Under the pieces are notes generated by a model that was not told where the DNA came from, made no database searches, and saw nothing but the letters and a program-made list of their open reading frames with translations. Below are positions 38,701 to 50,188 of a stretch of DNA of 64,000 nucleotides, piece after piece (the stretch's first letter is position 1; the number at the start of each line of letters is the position of its first letter). The stretch comes from Albugo candida (lineage: Eukaryota > Oomycota > Peronosporomycetes > Albuginales > Albuginaceae): contig CAJNAR010000183.1 of NCBI GenBank assembly GCA_905220665.1, forward strand, positions 87,605 through 151,604. The letters are read 5' to 3'. The position numbers and the translations under genes are program-made.

Positions 38701-39341
38701 TCAAGATGTATGGAGAAGGGTACGCGCTAAAATATGTAGGTAGCTTTTTGTGGCTGGTTTCATAAGAAAACGTGCTGCTTTTGACGAGCGTTACTGGATG
38801 ATGAGATGCATAGTAGAAGATTGTAGAGAAAGAATAGCTGTTGTGAAGTATTAGGATGATCACACGAAGAGGTTTTCTACGGCAAGAATTGCGCCTTACA
38901 CGACAATGGCACATACAAGCTGTAATATATTAGGTGCCACAGGTAATAGGAACGCACAGGTGTAGGACCGAATATACCCGTTGCGTGATTGTTGTGCTAA
39001 AATGAAGCACCAGATCTTCGATCGACATCCCTACTCCCTCAACTACCCTTTTTGGCTTAACGGATTGGATAAAGACACGCTGGGATCGTGGTATTTCCTC
39101 AGCGGGAAGCCTCCTAAAGTCAACTCGTCAAATGCCACAAATAACTCATTTGCAATACCATTTGTCGAAACGTTATTATGTATCGAAGGATACTAGCATA
39201 TATATTCCCGCACACCATATTAATTCCATCTGGCATCTATATAAGGGCAAGTGCTAACAGAAAATATGATGAATGTGTGGTTGGCAGGGCTTACATCCAA
39301 AAGTAAGTAATGTCACCACGTTACATAAATCATTTATTAGG

Positions 39342-39814
39342 ATGAAAGCCACACTCCTCCTCGTCATACTCGTAGCCTTATGGCATTCTGGGCACTGCGC
39401 TAAGCATTTGGAGTCGCTTTATATTACCGTGAATGAACCGTACTATCGCCGATGTCAAGAGTGTTTGTTAGACGCAGGCGCGATTCACGTCAAAGAGGCA
39501 GAGGTGACTTCAACAATCGATACAAATTTTCCAGATACTGGGTCATTGGTCTGTCACATTATTTTCAAGCCAATTCGGCAAATTGCTATGGTCAGGAACT
39601 GTGTCTCACACTGGCAGTCGAAGATTTCGAACGTGAAATCACCAATGAAGATATTGGCGGGACGCACTCAACTCCCGCTGCTACCTCTTATCCACATAAG
39701 AAGTTGAAGAGTGATCAACAACATCACTTTTTCCTTGCCGGTAACCCCGCTGAAGGAAGTAGCGAAGTATTTAATTCCTTGTGCATTCTTACAGTAAACC
39801 TGAAATTTACGTAA
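39342..39814 (+). pseudogene. CCG-like secreted protein gene, frameshifted
   Basis: ATG at 39,342 begins a convincing signal peptide (MKATLLLVILVALWHSGHC). After it comes RRCQECLLDAGAIHV: a CX2C pair and a Gly four residues on, very near the CX2CX5G 'CCG' block of secreted effector candidates described in Albugo. The ORF from this ATG runs to 39,707 (121 aa), but from about 39,530 the protein-like sequence moves to another frame (SHYFQANSANCYGQELCLTL and VEDFEREITNEDIGG), open to 39,814. This looks like a frameshifted gene; an unseen short intron is the alternative. It is the first of three similar broken genes in 2.5 kb. Confidence 0.55.
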
Positions 39815-40093
39815 TGCCGTTTATATGCGAGATATGTATGTATGTGAGCCAGGTAGCTTGGAGAAATACACTCTACACCATTATTCATCAAATAATCCCT
39901 ATTCTCTATATGTGATAAAAACTTCAAATGCCAAAATATACATGAAAAATGCCATGCCACGACAGTCTGCACATATTCATTCATTTTACCTGATGACATA
40001 TCAACTCGTTCAAGGATGAGATGACGTCAAAAGCGTATCGTTCTGTCAAAGCGCCACAGATTCATCACACCATAAACACCCTTTAATTGGTGA

Positions 40094-40974
40094 AAAGAGT
40101 CCATATATCGACCAAACGATGTTACCCATTTTGGCTCCGTATCTGAAGCTCTTTCTCTACAATCGCATTGCTATGCAATAGTCGCGTTGGCTAAACCTAA
40201 TTCTAAATTAGAGAATTGCTGGAAATGCCTGATCCAAGAGTCTCGAGGAGTACTTATGGTAGACAATACCAACTGGAACGAACAAGGCACCCTCATGTTG
40301 AACTTCTACTTGTTCGTGAACAGATATACCACATTTAAGAGCTCCTTGAATTCCTGTGGTAAAATTTACAGCAGCGAGCGTTGCCGGGAAGAGAGGGAAT
40401 GTATAAAATATCTAAGTCCTCCTCAAAATATGATTAACTGGATGGAAAGCGTAGAGTTTGCACATCACACTAAAGACAAGTCAGATCATGATCTTGGCTG
40501 CTTCTTGGTACATTTCGGTTGCAATTTCCCGTGCGCTACTTATTTCGAAGGATCAGAAATTGAACAACTTTTGTCATTTCACTTTCTGGTCTCTCTAAAT
40601 GCAAATCAAAAAGGTCTCGAAAGTTTGAAGTGCGCAATCAAGGCATTCTATTGTTTCGATTTCGATCTTTTGCCCGACACTATCTGCGACTACGAATTCG
40701 GCAAAATTCAGGGCGTCAGTTCGAGGCGCGTTCCAAGCCCAATTATATCATTTTCAATCGCGGGTGTAATAGTTGTCGATTGAACTGCAAAAAAAGAACG
40801 AGACGCAACAAGTGCAGGGGCATTCCAGAAGTGTTTCCCCTGTCTTGCGCGCAAGTACAATTTTGTGCTCGTGTCTTTGAAAAAAAATATTTGTGGTTGG
40901 CGCTTTCACGTCACTCTCGGAATATTGGCGCTTCCACGAATTTCCCAGAATGTCACAGCTGTAATGAAAAGTGA
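40094..40974 (+). pseudogene. CCG-like protein gene, 5'-truncated and frameshifted
   Basis: The main frame is open from 40,094 to 40,783 and has no ATG in a usable position, so a start with signal peptide is missing. It carries LENCWKCLIQESRGVLMVD (CX2C then Gly), plus many cysteines (SCGKIY, ERCREERECIKY, GCFLVHFGCNFPCATYFEG). From about 40,690 coding character passes to another frame (CNSCRLNCKKRTRRNKCRG, then PLSCAQVQFCARVFEKKY, ending HSCNEK near 40,974). The layout matches its neighbour at 39,342: cysteine pair, then a second cysteine-rich half. It is a probable pseudogene of the same secreted family. Confidence 0.45.
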
Positions 40975-41262
40975 CATTTGGACCGCATTTCCGATATGAC
41001 CAGTTTCTTCGGCAGATACCGGTAGCAGGTATCTATGATTTGGGCACTAATGAGCATATCGAATGAAATTAGGTTTTGGTAAAGCACACGGCACCTAATA
41101 AATGCATATTCTCTATAGTTATACGTTTTGGTGCCGTCGGTGCACGCAACACGATTTCTCGATAGCTTAATACTAATGAAAAGACAGAAAAACAATCTAG
41201 CGTGATACGTTCCTTACTTTAACAAGTGGGTGCTTGTCTTGTACGTTAAGATAAGTGTTGAG

Positions 41263-41772
41263 ATGCGGCGGAGTGATGGTCTGCTTCACAGTGTGTTTCT
41301 TGCGACTTTTTGCTTGAGTGTGCTAATGTTTGGCAGTTTAGTGTACTCTTATGATGATTGAGCACGAAGTTGCCATCGAATCGTGCTCTTGTGGTAAATG
41401 CATCGAAGCAAACATCCCTGAATGAACAATAATTGATTCAAGCTTATACTATTTGGCCTGACCTACTGACAGCATTTCAGGGCAGAAAGGCTTCAAGAAA
41501 CTTATTCCAACATATACTCCAACTTGATGAGACATCCATAAGGATCTAGTGAGATTAGCAATTATTCTTTCGAAGAAACTTATTATTTGCTGTCAAGTGA
41601 TTCAGCCGACATTTCAACTCATCCGAATAGTACAAGCGAAGACCTCTTATTCTCTACTGCTGCTTCTCAGTTTGATTGCGATATGTTATTGTGGTGCACT
41701 ACCACTACCACTAAATTTTTCTTGTGTAATAGTCATAACGAGCATCATTTAGCGGATTGCAAGGATGTATAA
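41263..41772 (+). pseudogene. CCG-like secreted protein gene, frameshifted
   Basis: ATG at 41,263 opens a 32-residue signal-peptide-like product (core FLATFCLSVLMFGSLVYS), stopped by TGA at 41,359-41,361. Overlapping it in the next frame is ESCSCGKCIEANIPE (ends 41,425), a CX2C block at the same distance from the signal peptide as in the gene at 39,342. A third frame, 41,587-41,772, adds a Ser/Thr-rich tail with four cysteines (FDCDMLLWC, FLCNSH, ADCKDV). Two frame breaks point to a dead gene. Its spacing (about 290 bp from the previous relic) and same orientation indicate a tandem array. Confidence 0.45.
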
Positions 41773-42529
41773 CTTCTGATTCAATACGCAATTCTACACA
41801 CATCGAGTGGACTCTTCTGTAGTACCCCTCCCGTCTATTCGTGTAGTGCGGAAGGTTTTATAAGCATTGATGATTTACCACAACAGTTTATCATACCTTC
41901 TCGGTCTCATGGCTAAGATCAAGTGTAATATCTTTTTTAATCAGTGTGAAAACTGATTATTGACTATTAAGTCAGTCTTTATTTCACATTTCTTTTTTAA
42001 TATGATTAAAATCATTGCGTAGCTTGCTGTGTCATTAATTTGATATCGTTTTCAAGGGCTTCCATCTTTCCCATGTGAAGCCGGCCCTACTCCTTACATT
42101 CCTTTTCAACCAACCGTCCTACTCCAATCCCGCTCCCTAATTGATCTATGCATGTATTTATCCTATTTTCACCAAATTCCACAATAGAGTACCATTCTCT
42201 GCTTTCCCTCCCGACATTCCATCCGCTGCATCTATTTCGCCCACATCTGAGGTTCGAATCGCTTTTTTTCGTCAGGATCTAGATCAATAGGTAACCTTTC
42301 AATGGACTTTGCAACAGCTCCGAAGTACAAATCTGAAATACCATAAATCCGACACTACAAACGACTCAATGTATCCCCGGGTGCTAATCTCGTCGACATG
42401 GGACCATCACTCCTAATGCAAGAGAGGATTGTCAACGGTAGGGTTTCAGAGTTGAATAGGAGTGATGTTATGATGCTAATCCGCAAAATGAAGTAATCGG
42501 AAAAATGGGCGCAGATCAGTTTTCTGAGC

Positions 42530-43676
42530 TTAAAGCCGAAGCGAAATAGGTATGCCAACGATCCGAAAACATCATTTTCCGCGTCGATTGGTTACACATT
42601 AGATCGTAAATGCCGCTATTTCGTTAATATTTACGCTCAAGGCGATATAATATACACGGATCAGATGGAAATGGATGAGGTGCTGCTGTACAGGATCATA
42701 TCGTGCATGAAGGTAGTGCGTATCGAAAGTCTGAAGGCAAGGAAGATAAATAGCACGGGCCGGCTCCAAAAAAACTGTTTTCGACCAATCACAATCTCAA
42801 CGTTGACTTCGCATGTCTTTTACCTGTTGCACCCTACACTGCTATGGATTTTTGTAAGAAAGTTAAATTTTTCTTACGGCGAAATGGTTGGACCTTGAGA
42901 CGAGAGGCAGAATTTGTCGAGATGAATCTTTTCCAGATTGATAAGGATGAACGGCAAACTCGTATCGGATACAAGGATCAGGTACATTGCTCTTGTATGG
43001 CTAGGAAATGCATCAAGGTAATGACGTCCCAGTGTAGATGAAATGAAAGGCCTTTCGACTGTACTTAATAGCCGCGCAAGATGCTCGGGAGCATGAGCAT
43101 CAATCTGAAGCGATAGTTTCCGGATGTGTCAATGCAGCTTACATGGCAACCGGTCGTGAAATATATACCGCTCAACAAGGCCATTTGCGTGGAAGTGGAT
43201 CAATTCAGCAATTTTGTTCTCCGTAAACTTATCAATGAGACGAACGGCATCCATTTACTTGCACACTGCGATTTAAAGTTTAACGCTCGACGTGGATGCA
43301 ATTCCACAAAAGCAAATGCCGACCCGATACAGTCAGAAGGGTAAATGGTTCCACGTAGAATCTGACGCTTTTGGACCTTCCAGTGGAAATTTAGCCTATA
43401 GCCGTGATGCTTGATGGAAAGAAATGGTCGAAGTGTCCGATTTGCGCGCGAATGCATGTCAAGGAAGTAAGCCTCCGAGCACATGAGCCGCCATAAGAAA
43501 CAATGCCAGAAGTAGAGAGAACACATAGAGAATAGTAACGAAGATTCCAATAGACAACAGAGACGGACAAAGCTAGCCTCTGCCAATCGGTCTGTCCAAG
43601 TGAATGGAAATGAGCACGTTATGTTTCCCGGTGCAGGTGAAATTGAGACGATATACGTCGCCAAGATGAGTGCTTA
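42530..43676 (+). pseudogene. Broken gene ending in a C2H2 zinc finger
   Basis: Plus-strand fragments include FVNIYAQGDIIYTDQMEMDE (about 42,620), MDFCKKVKFFLRRNGWTLRR (42,844), QLTWQPVVKYIPLNKAICVE (43,129) and GKWFHVESDAFGPSSG (43,340). Near 43,430 is a C2H2 finger: KCPICARMHVKEVSL, where the His pair (EHMSRHKKQC) lies in the adjacent frame, so the finger is split by one base. The last fragment (VNGNEHVMFPGAGEIETIYV) ends at TAA about 43,676. I cannot name the protein. The minus-strand ORF over 43,200-43,664 is antisense to it. Confidence 0.4.
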
Positions 43677-43689
43677 ATTGTCCAATAGT

Positions 43690-46250
43690 GGCGGTTCAAC
43701 TATAGTTATGTGTGCCACGCTGCTTAGGCCCTTTAGCTTCAAACATTCTCCCTCGACATCAGTTACTGTTAATGGTCTCCTATACCAGTGTACGAAATTG
43801 GTTGGTCAATGCTGATACATGAAGGAAGTCAGCGAGTCAATGCGTAGACTCAGAACATACCAAAAGAGAATATTAATCTTGACGTGCTGCCACACGACAT
43901 GATGTCTGTATATCGATGTGGTTAGCTCAACTCTGGTAGCCATCATTGCTGGCAATCACAATTCCACGCTGAGTTTCCTCTTGTATCTTTACTTCACGCT
44001 TGTGCTTGATTCTCATATCACCAAATCAAATCACTTGTTATGATTGAGCGGTGCGTAGTTCAATTCTTTGCTTAAACAACTTGACTTGAATGTCACTGGA
44101 GCTTCATTGATCACTCCAAATTACCGGAGACAAACTTCTTGTTATCCTTTGTTCTTTCCCAGTCCACGTCAGTTATGAACTGATCGAAGAGGAATTCTCA
44201 TTTACTTCTGTATGATGAAACTGGAATATATATCGGAGAACTCGCAAAGCAGCAGCAGTTAAGCGCTCTTCACTCGGTCATTCCAGGTGTCTGCTTGGGT
44301 GACAAATTGGAAATGTATAGGTGCTTGTCTCTTGCATGAAAAGATCCACTTGGTTGCTCAATGCAATGTGATCCTTTTGTGTTGATTTTTTTCTTGTAAA
44401 CACTCCAGATCCTCTAATTAATTCAGATCAAAAAAAGGCTGATGCTCGTGACGCTTTCAGAAATACATGACGACATATTATGAACAGTATTATCGTTCCA
44501 CCATTCGATTTGAGTATGAATTGGAATCGAGTGGCTAATAAGTAATCAACTCACCACAACGATCTAAAGCACAAGTACATATCCTCAACTGACATACTTT
44601 CTTTACGAAAAGCTCACATTGTTCTGCCTACATTCCATATGCAAGTGAGAGTCTCCGCAAACTAAGAAATCTTATCGGTCTCGAATTTAAGATGCTCGTT
44701 TTTTTTTAATCTTTGCTGCAGAAAGATAAAAATTCCATCAGTTCTGCGTTCATTCAGTGCCTATGAGAGTCAAGAAACTTCACAGATCAAAACACGAGCT
44801 CATAATTACCCTAATAGAGTTTGTGGATAGATTTCCAATTTGAGAGAAAATTGGCTCAGGCTGTACGATTCGAAAATATCACTCGTTAGAAATTGTCGTG
44901 TATACAGATTCCAGACATACGGCTGCCTATAGAAGACTAGCTGATAGTTATTTATAAACTCCCTGATTTTTGGGAGCAGAGAGGGCGAAACGTGACTGCA
45001 CCACCAATCTGTCTTCCAAGATGTCGTTCAAACGTTTAAAGCGCTAATATGACACAGCAAGACAGCTCTTTCGCTCCGTCTATCGCGACCCCACTACATA
45101 ATTTGCTAAGGGAAAGCAGCAGCGAGGCGGTCGTGAAAATGGTCTGGTTTTTGTATTCCCAATCACCTCATAAGGTCACCTTTCCTGAACATTAGGCTTA
45201 GCTTGGATTGAAAAAGGCTAAAAGGATATGCAAGACTCCGACCATATAAGTGCATCACAACCAGACATGACGTACCGGTACTTTTTTACAAGTTTCTCCC
45301 CACGTCATGTTGTTTTTCTCTATTCGACTTTTTTGCTACTTTGTTTTCGCGAAAAAAAGCAAGCCGAACTCTTCATAAACCATACGAAGCCGTCTGTGTA
45401 CATCTGAGACCCACAGGAAACATCACCAGTACACTCCGTACTGAGTCACGTTCGTCATGCATAATATTCCGGAGCACGAAAAATTTTTGACGTCAGCTCT
45501 ACTTTCATGCACTTGAAACCTCCAATCACCTTCAGTCCAAGCCACCCATCCTCCATGAAGCCATTCTAACCTGTCAGTATCCATCAACGTACAAGTCTCT
45601 GATCATAGCCGATGATCGGTATGAATGTTGTAACTTTCTTTGTACAAAAAACATCTAATCCTACAGCTGCCAAGTACAGTTCCAGCATGATCGGACTGGC
45701 TTTGATATTCAAATTTTAAAATAATTAAGCACATTGGCGGTGCTGATTGCACGGTACTAATGATCGTTTTTGTTCGTTTTTACTGCAAGAGGATCCTCAT
45801 ACACTATCCAGAATCACTGGAGTGATATGCACGATAATGCCTCGCTGGTGGTCGTGGGCGTACTTGAAAAAACATCAAGTTGCTACATGCTCTCATCCCG
45901 GGAAATATGAGCACCTTCTACAAAGAACAGGGTCTTTTGAACTGAATTTCTAGTCGTTCCAGGAGGGAAAAGTGAAGAGTGAACATTGGTTCCAAGGCCT
46001 GGTATGCTCACCTCCATCGTGCAACGTATGTCTCACACGGATATTGTAGAGTATATATCAAACCGGTGATTCCATGATGTGATTCCAATAAGAAGCGCTA
46101 GGACGAAAGCAAGCACTGATTTTTGAACATAATGCGACTTAAAGGGAACAATCGCTACTTGGAAAGTAGCACGTAATATTTAAAGACAAATTTGAGCTCG
46201 AACAGAGCACCTATTTGTATACACTGCACCGCTGATTAGTGACATAAGCC
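43690..46250. other. No gene recognised
   Basis: About 2.5 kb with hardly any open frame. A small fragment near 45,820 (MHDNASLVVVGVLEKTSSCY) looks coded but stops quickly. Confidence 0.45.
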
Positions 46251-46253
46251 ATA

Positions 46254-46604
46254 TTACCAAACGTAATTCTGTGTTAAAAGCAACGTGGACTTGATCCCTG
46301 CGCGGACATATGCAGCTGACAAAAACGGCACAAAAGGTAAATAACGAGTGAAGACTAGGTGAAGAGAACAGACAAGCAGGTTGAGCAGGACAATATAATC
46401 ACTTCGACCTTTGCCACCACTCACCATAGCAGCTTCTTTTCCTCTCGTTTCGGACATACCCATCATAGCGTCGGATTTCGTCGGTAGACATGTAACGGTC
46501 GAAAATTCTACATCGATCACTTCTACATGTTTTTCACCAGATTCCACCCTGCATATCTCGTGCAGTTTCAAATTACTCGGGGTGTTGACCATGATGGTAT
46601 GCAT
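46254..46604 (-). CDS. Hypothetical 116-aa protein with one membrane segment
   Basis: ATG at 46,602-46,604. The first half is polar with beta-like alternation (RVESGEKHVEVIDVEFSTVT). The second has a hydrophobic stretch (YIVLLNLLVCSLHLVFTRYL), which may instead be an intron read through. No family recognised. Confidence 0.25.
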   Translation of the reverse strand: MHTIMVNTPSNLKLHEICRVESGEKHVEVIDVEFSTVTCLPTKSDAMMGMSETRGKEAAMVSGGKGRSDYIVLLNLLVCSLHLVFTRYLPFVPFLSAAYVRAGIKSTLLLTQNYVW

Positions 46605-46820
46605 AATCGTAATGCCAAATCAGCTGTCAATGATATGACTAGATAATCAAGATGAATTGAGCTATCACGACGGCGTGTCAACGGGATGCAAGCATGAAAT
46701 GAGCATAACAGTCCTGTCGGTACATGTTATCGTATCGCTCCTATCAGTAATTGAAAGCTGAGACTACGTTCTGTCAATTGAGCAACTACACATGTACTCC
46801 ACATGTGCTTCCATGGGAGT

Positions 46821-47113
46821 GCTGTGTTCGAGGAATCCTATCGCATACAACTGATGGGAGCGTTCATTTTTTCATTCAATAGCATTGCTTGTCGATCAAA
46901 CTTCCGTGCAACAGCTTTCTAAAATGCACTAAGATATAGTTGGTTTTCCTCGCATCAACTACAAAGATATCACGTTCTGTCACAATACAGGTGGATGAAG
47001 AAGGCAGGTACCATAAATTGCACAAAGTGAGATACAGGAACGGTGTTCGAGGAATCCAATTCCACACAACGGGTGGGCGTATAAAGTTTCTCCATCGGTA
47101 ACATTGCTTGTCA
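46821..47113 (-). repeat. Diverged direct repeat of a coding-like segment
   Basis: Two ~70-bp copies, 46,821-46,892 and 47,042-47,113, share GTGTTCGAGGAATCC at one end and ATTGCTTGTC at the other. On the minus strand both translate to matching peptides: TSNAIE...LYAIGFLEH, with an internal stop, in the first, and TSNVTDGETLYAHPLCGIGF then LEH in the second. The unit spacing is about 220 bp. It looks like a tandemly duplicated exon or domain, now decayed. Confidence 0.5.
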
Positions 47114-47119
47114 TATATG

Positions 47120-47892
47120 CAATAACATTATCAGTCTTACAAAATCCTTCGAACAATGAAAGCAATTGAGTCCAAAATTGTCCTTGTAAACATTTATCTT
47201 CGCTTCTATGTTTGTTAATCTACCTTACGTTGGCAATTATTTTGCTCTGTCGTCGTTCTAACTGTTTAAATTTGTATTGGATATCACATGCTCGAGATGT
47301 TGTCTACTGTGGTAACAACCTGAGGCATCAGGGAAATTTCCAGACTTGGGTGACTTTACTATTGCTCCGTTTCATAGTCGTTATAAATTCACGTAGTGAG
47401 GTTGAGGAAGATGCCTTTATTTGGGACATTGCGTACCGTAGAGTGTTTTGCAATCACATGAGTGGATCGCATTTTGAAAACACTATGCCTCTCAACTCCT
47501 AAGCGGTTATGAGAAGCTCTCATTCACAAAGGAAGAACCGAATTTTCTATTGTACCGAATATAAGTAGCAGCGAGTACGTCGGACAAAGAGGGACTCTTT
47601 CTTTCCGCATACGTGAAACGAAACAGATATTTTGCACGAAACCGCATCATTGATGAATCATAATTTCTTTTCAAGCACGGTTTAGTCATCGCGTTGGGAG
47701 TCAGTTACTCTTGCATCATTAAAGTCTCGTTCATTTTCACTAATCATATTACGCAAACGGAGATAGTACATTTGAAACCGATCCAGAGTCGTATTACAAC
47801 TTCATGGAATTAGGTCATCGAACCAGCATTTTCCGAACGACTGATCGGCCAATTACTGCAAATTAGAGCTCAAAGGGATTGGAGAGGGGGTC
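47120..47892. other. Spacer left of the younger LINE
   Basis: No supported gene. A plus-strand frame at 47,212-47,502 starts at TTG and shows nothing recognisable. The last bases (about 47,870-47,908) should be the 5' end of the SINE that the LINE split. Confidence 0.4.
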
Positions 47893-47908
47893 CGTACCCA
47901 GCTCAGTC
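47893..47908. repeat. LINE target site duplication, left copy
   Basis: CGTACCCAGCTCAGTC, identical to 55,004-55,019. It abuts the LINE 3' end, whose minus-strand sequence finishes CTTCAACTTAAAA, a minimal A-tail. Confidence 0.85.
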
Positions 47909-48241
47909 TTTTAAGTTGAAGGTGTCTATATTACTAGAATTAGACTAACTGACTTCTCTAGTTGCCTAGGCTATCTTAAGTAACATATATACTTATAAAA
48001 CCGTTTCGTGAAATACGTGTGAGAGATGATAATATGTCCCTCTGGGCTAGTCCTGCAGTGTGGTACTGTTCACCACTACAGTACGAGAGTGCATCCATCG
48101 TGTAACGGATAATTGTTGAAAGTTGTAAAAAGTTGAGGAAAAATGGTCCAAAACTACCGTGTGTTGTAAAAAGGTCCAAAAGTACCGTGGTTTGCACATT
48201 GGTGTGCGCCACACAACGTGAGCATAACCAGCCAACTAGGA
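47909..48241 (-). repeat. LINE 3' UTR with internal short repeats
   Basis: 333 bp. The terminal ~80 bp match the 3' end of the copy at 25,450-25,529. The inner ~230 bp, absent from that copy, contain two related blocks (GGTACTTTTGGACC and GGTAGTTTTGGACC on the minus strand) each followed by a TTTTTACAAC-type segment. Confidence 0.7.
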
Positions 48242-50188
48242 CTAGGATCTGAGTTGCAGTTGCATTTTGACTTGTCTATGCCGTACCCGCAGTAATGATC
48301 TTCGGCTTCTGAAAAATCCACCAAATGATCCTTGCGTTGCGAGTTGATCCAGCACCTTTGCAAGCCGAATGCGTTCCTCTTGGTCGTAACACTGTCTTCG
48401 AAAGTACCGAACGTGCGCACTAAACGTGGTGTAGATCACGGAAAGTGCTGGAACTGTCGGAGCTGCTGAGCGCTGATCGAACAAACGACGATTCCGATCT
48501 GTCCAGACGAAGTGCAGTGTCACAGCTTGCAATGCGAGCCATAATTCTGATATAATCTCTAAATATTCTTTCCAATCTGACCGTACTGTTGGGACAATTG
48601 CACATGCAATATGCGTCCAACGTGGTCGAGAGGAGAAAAACTGATCCCAACTAGAAAGTAACTCCCTCCATAATTGTGCCGTGTGATCGAACTCTAAAAA
48701 GAGATGTTGATCGGATTCCACTGCCCCACACGAAGGCTGCGTGCACAATATAATGTCGGGCTGAATATCCTTCAAGAACCAGAAACGAGATCGAACCGGC
48801 AACATACGAAAGGCTAGACGAAACTGTAAATCCTCGAAAATTGGTAATACACGTTTTCGAAGATGCCGTGATATAGCCATCAAAGTTCTAACTCGTTCTG
48901 AATCCAGTGCGTCCGATCTCTCCCGTGATGACCAATGTGTCGACATCGGATGACTCTTGGTTGGTTCGCGAGGTTTCCAGACGATTCGTGAGAGTTGTGA
49001 GCGTGGAATAGAAGGAAAAAAATGTTTCCTTTCCTTGCTTTTTACTCCCACGTAAAATGATCTGCCACATGTGGTTGGTGTAATCCAAGTGATGATACCA
49101 ATCGTCGAGTGGATACGCTGGAGAATCTGAGTGACTTTATTGTAAAGTCGACCAAGCAACTTTTCTTCAGCCATATCCGATGTGTTTAGCTCTTCGTTGT
49201 TGTAATAGTTGGCGACGAAATTGTCCTTCGTTGGCCATGTGTCGCTTTCACGAAAAAAGTCTTGCAGGCTTCGAACTTCGAAAAGTGTAAACATTTTTCG
49301 AAATGTTCGATGTGGTTCGTCCGCCGTACCAAGATTATACCAAACGTTCTGCGTACTCGGATGACGAGTAGCAGCTTCGTAATGTAATTTTTGGTCGCAG
49401 TAAAACCACATCGGCTGCTCCATGTAGTACCGACGGCGTTGTGAAACATTTAAATCTGATATTGAAATGCTCCAATCCATCTGATGCCACATTTATAATG
49501 CGTGTTTCCACCATGACGATATGCGCTCCCATTGAACCATTTTCCCATGTCTATTTGGTGCAATGGTGAATATATCCATCGGCTTGTGCGGTCCAAAGGA
49601 AGGTTGGATAAGTTGTAATAATTCCGTCGAAGCAGTTGTCCAATTCGCAGGAATAATTGTTGACGCATCGGATGCGAACTGCTGAAGGAATTGAATACGC
49701 TGTAGCTTTAATCGTCCCACCAAAAAAGGAACTTGTAGTCCACCATCTTGTCGACGAAGATATAAAAACTCTTTGCTGAGTAGGTGAACATGTTTTAAAT
49801 CTTTGTTGTGTTTCCGACCAAGCACAAATCGATTTAACATCGATTGCCATTGTCGAATAGTCACTGCTGGTATGTTTACGTGCATCGTATAATGCCAGAA
49901 ACGTGATAAAATCATCGTCTGCGCAATCAGTAGTCGACCACGGACAGTTCGTGCTCGTCGAAACCATACACCAAACCCATCGTAAAAACGCTTGTCGAGA
50001 GTTGAAATAACCATCGAATGAGTTGGTTTCTGGCCGAACGGAATACCCAAATACTTGACCGAATCCTCCGGACCCATTATGGTCAAATTGGGAATACGTG
50101 GACATGGCTTGGTCCGATTCAACGAGAGCAAGGATGATTTACTCAAGTTGAGTTTCGCACCCGATCCATCGCAATAGACTTGGACGAG
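48242..50188 (-). pseudogene. LINE ORF2 thumb and C-terminal zinc region
   Basis: It continues the RT frame: VKYLGIPFGQKPTHS, FYDGFGVWFRRARTVRGRLL, then TAA at 49,493-49,495, then a 416-codon open segment ending at 48,242. The latter has FRLAFRMLPVRSRFWFLKD and a CX4C...H zinc segment (LCTQPSCGAVESDQHLFLEF), the zf-RVT pattern of plant-like LINEs, followed by LHFVWTDRNRRLFDQ. It helps bind element RNA and DNA by analogy; the details are inferred. Confidence 0.82.

Noticed and set aside
43200..43664. Minus-strand 154-codon ORF with a membrane-like stretch
   Set aside because: It begins at TTG, and the plus strand over the same bases has a zinc finger and protein-like fragments, so it is antisense.
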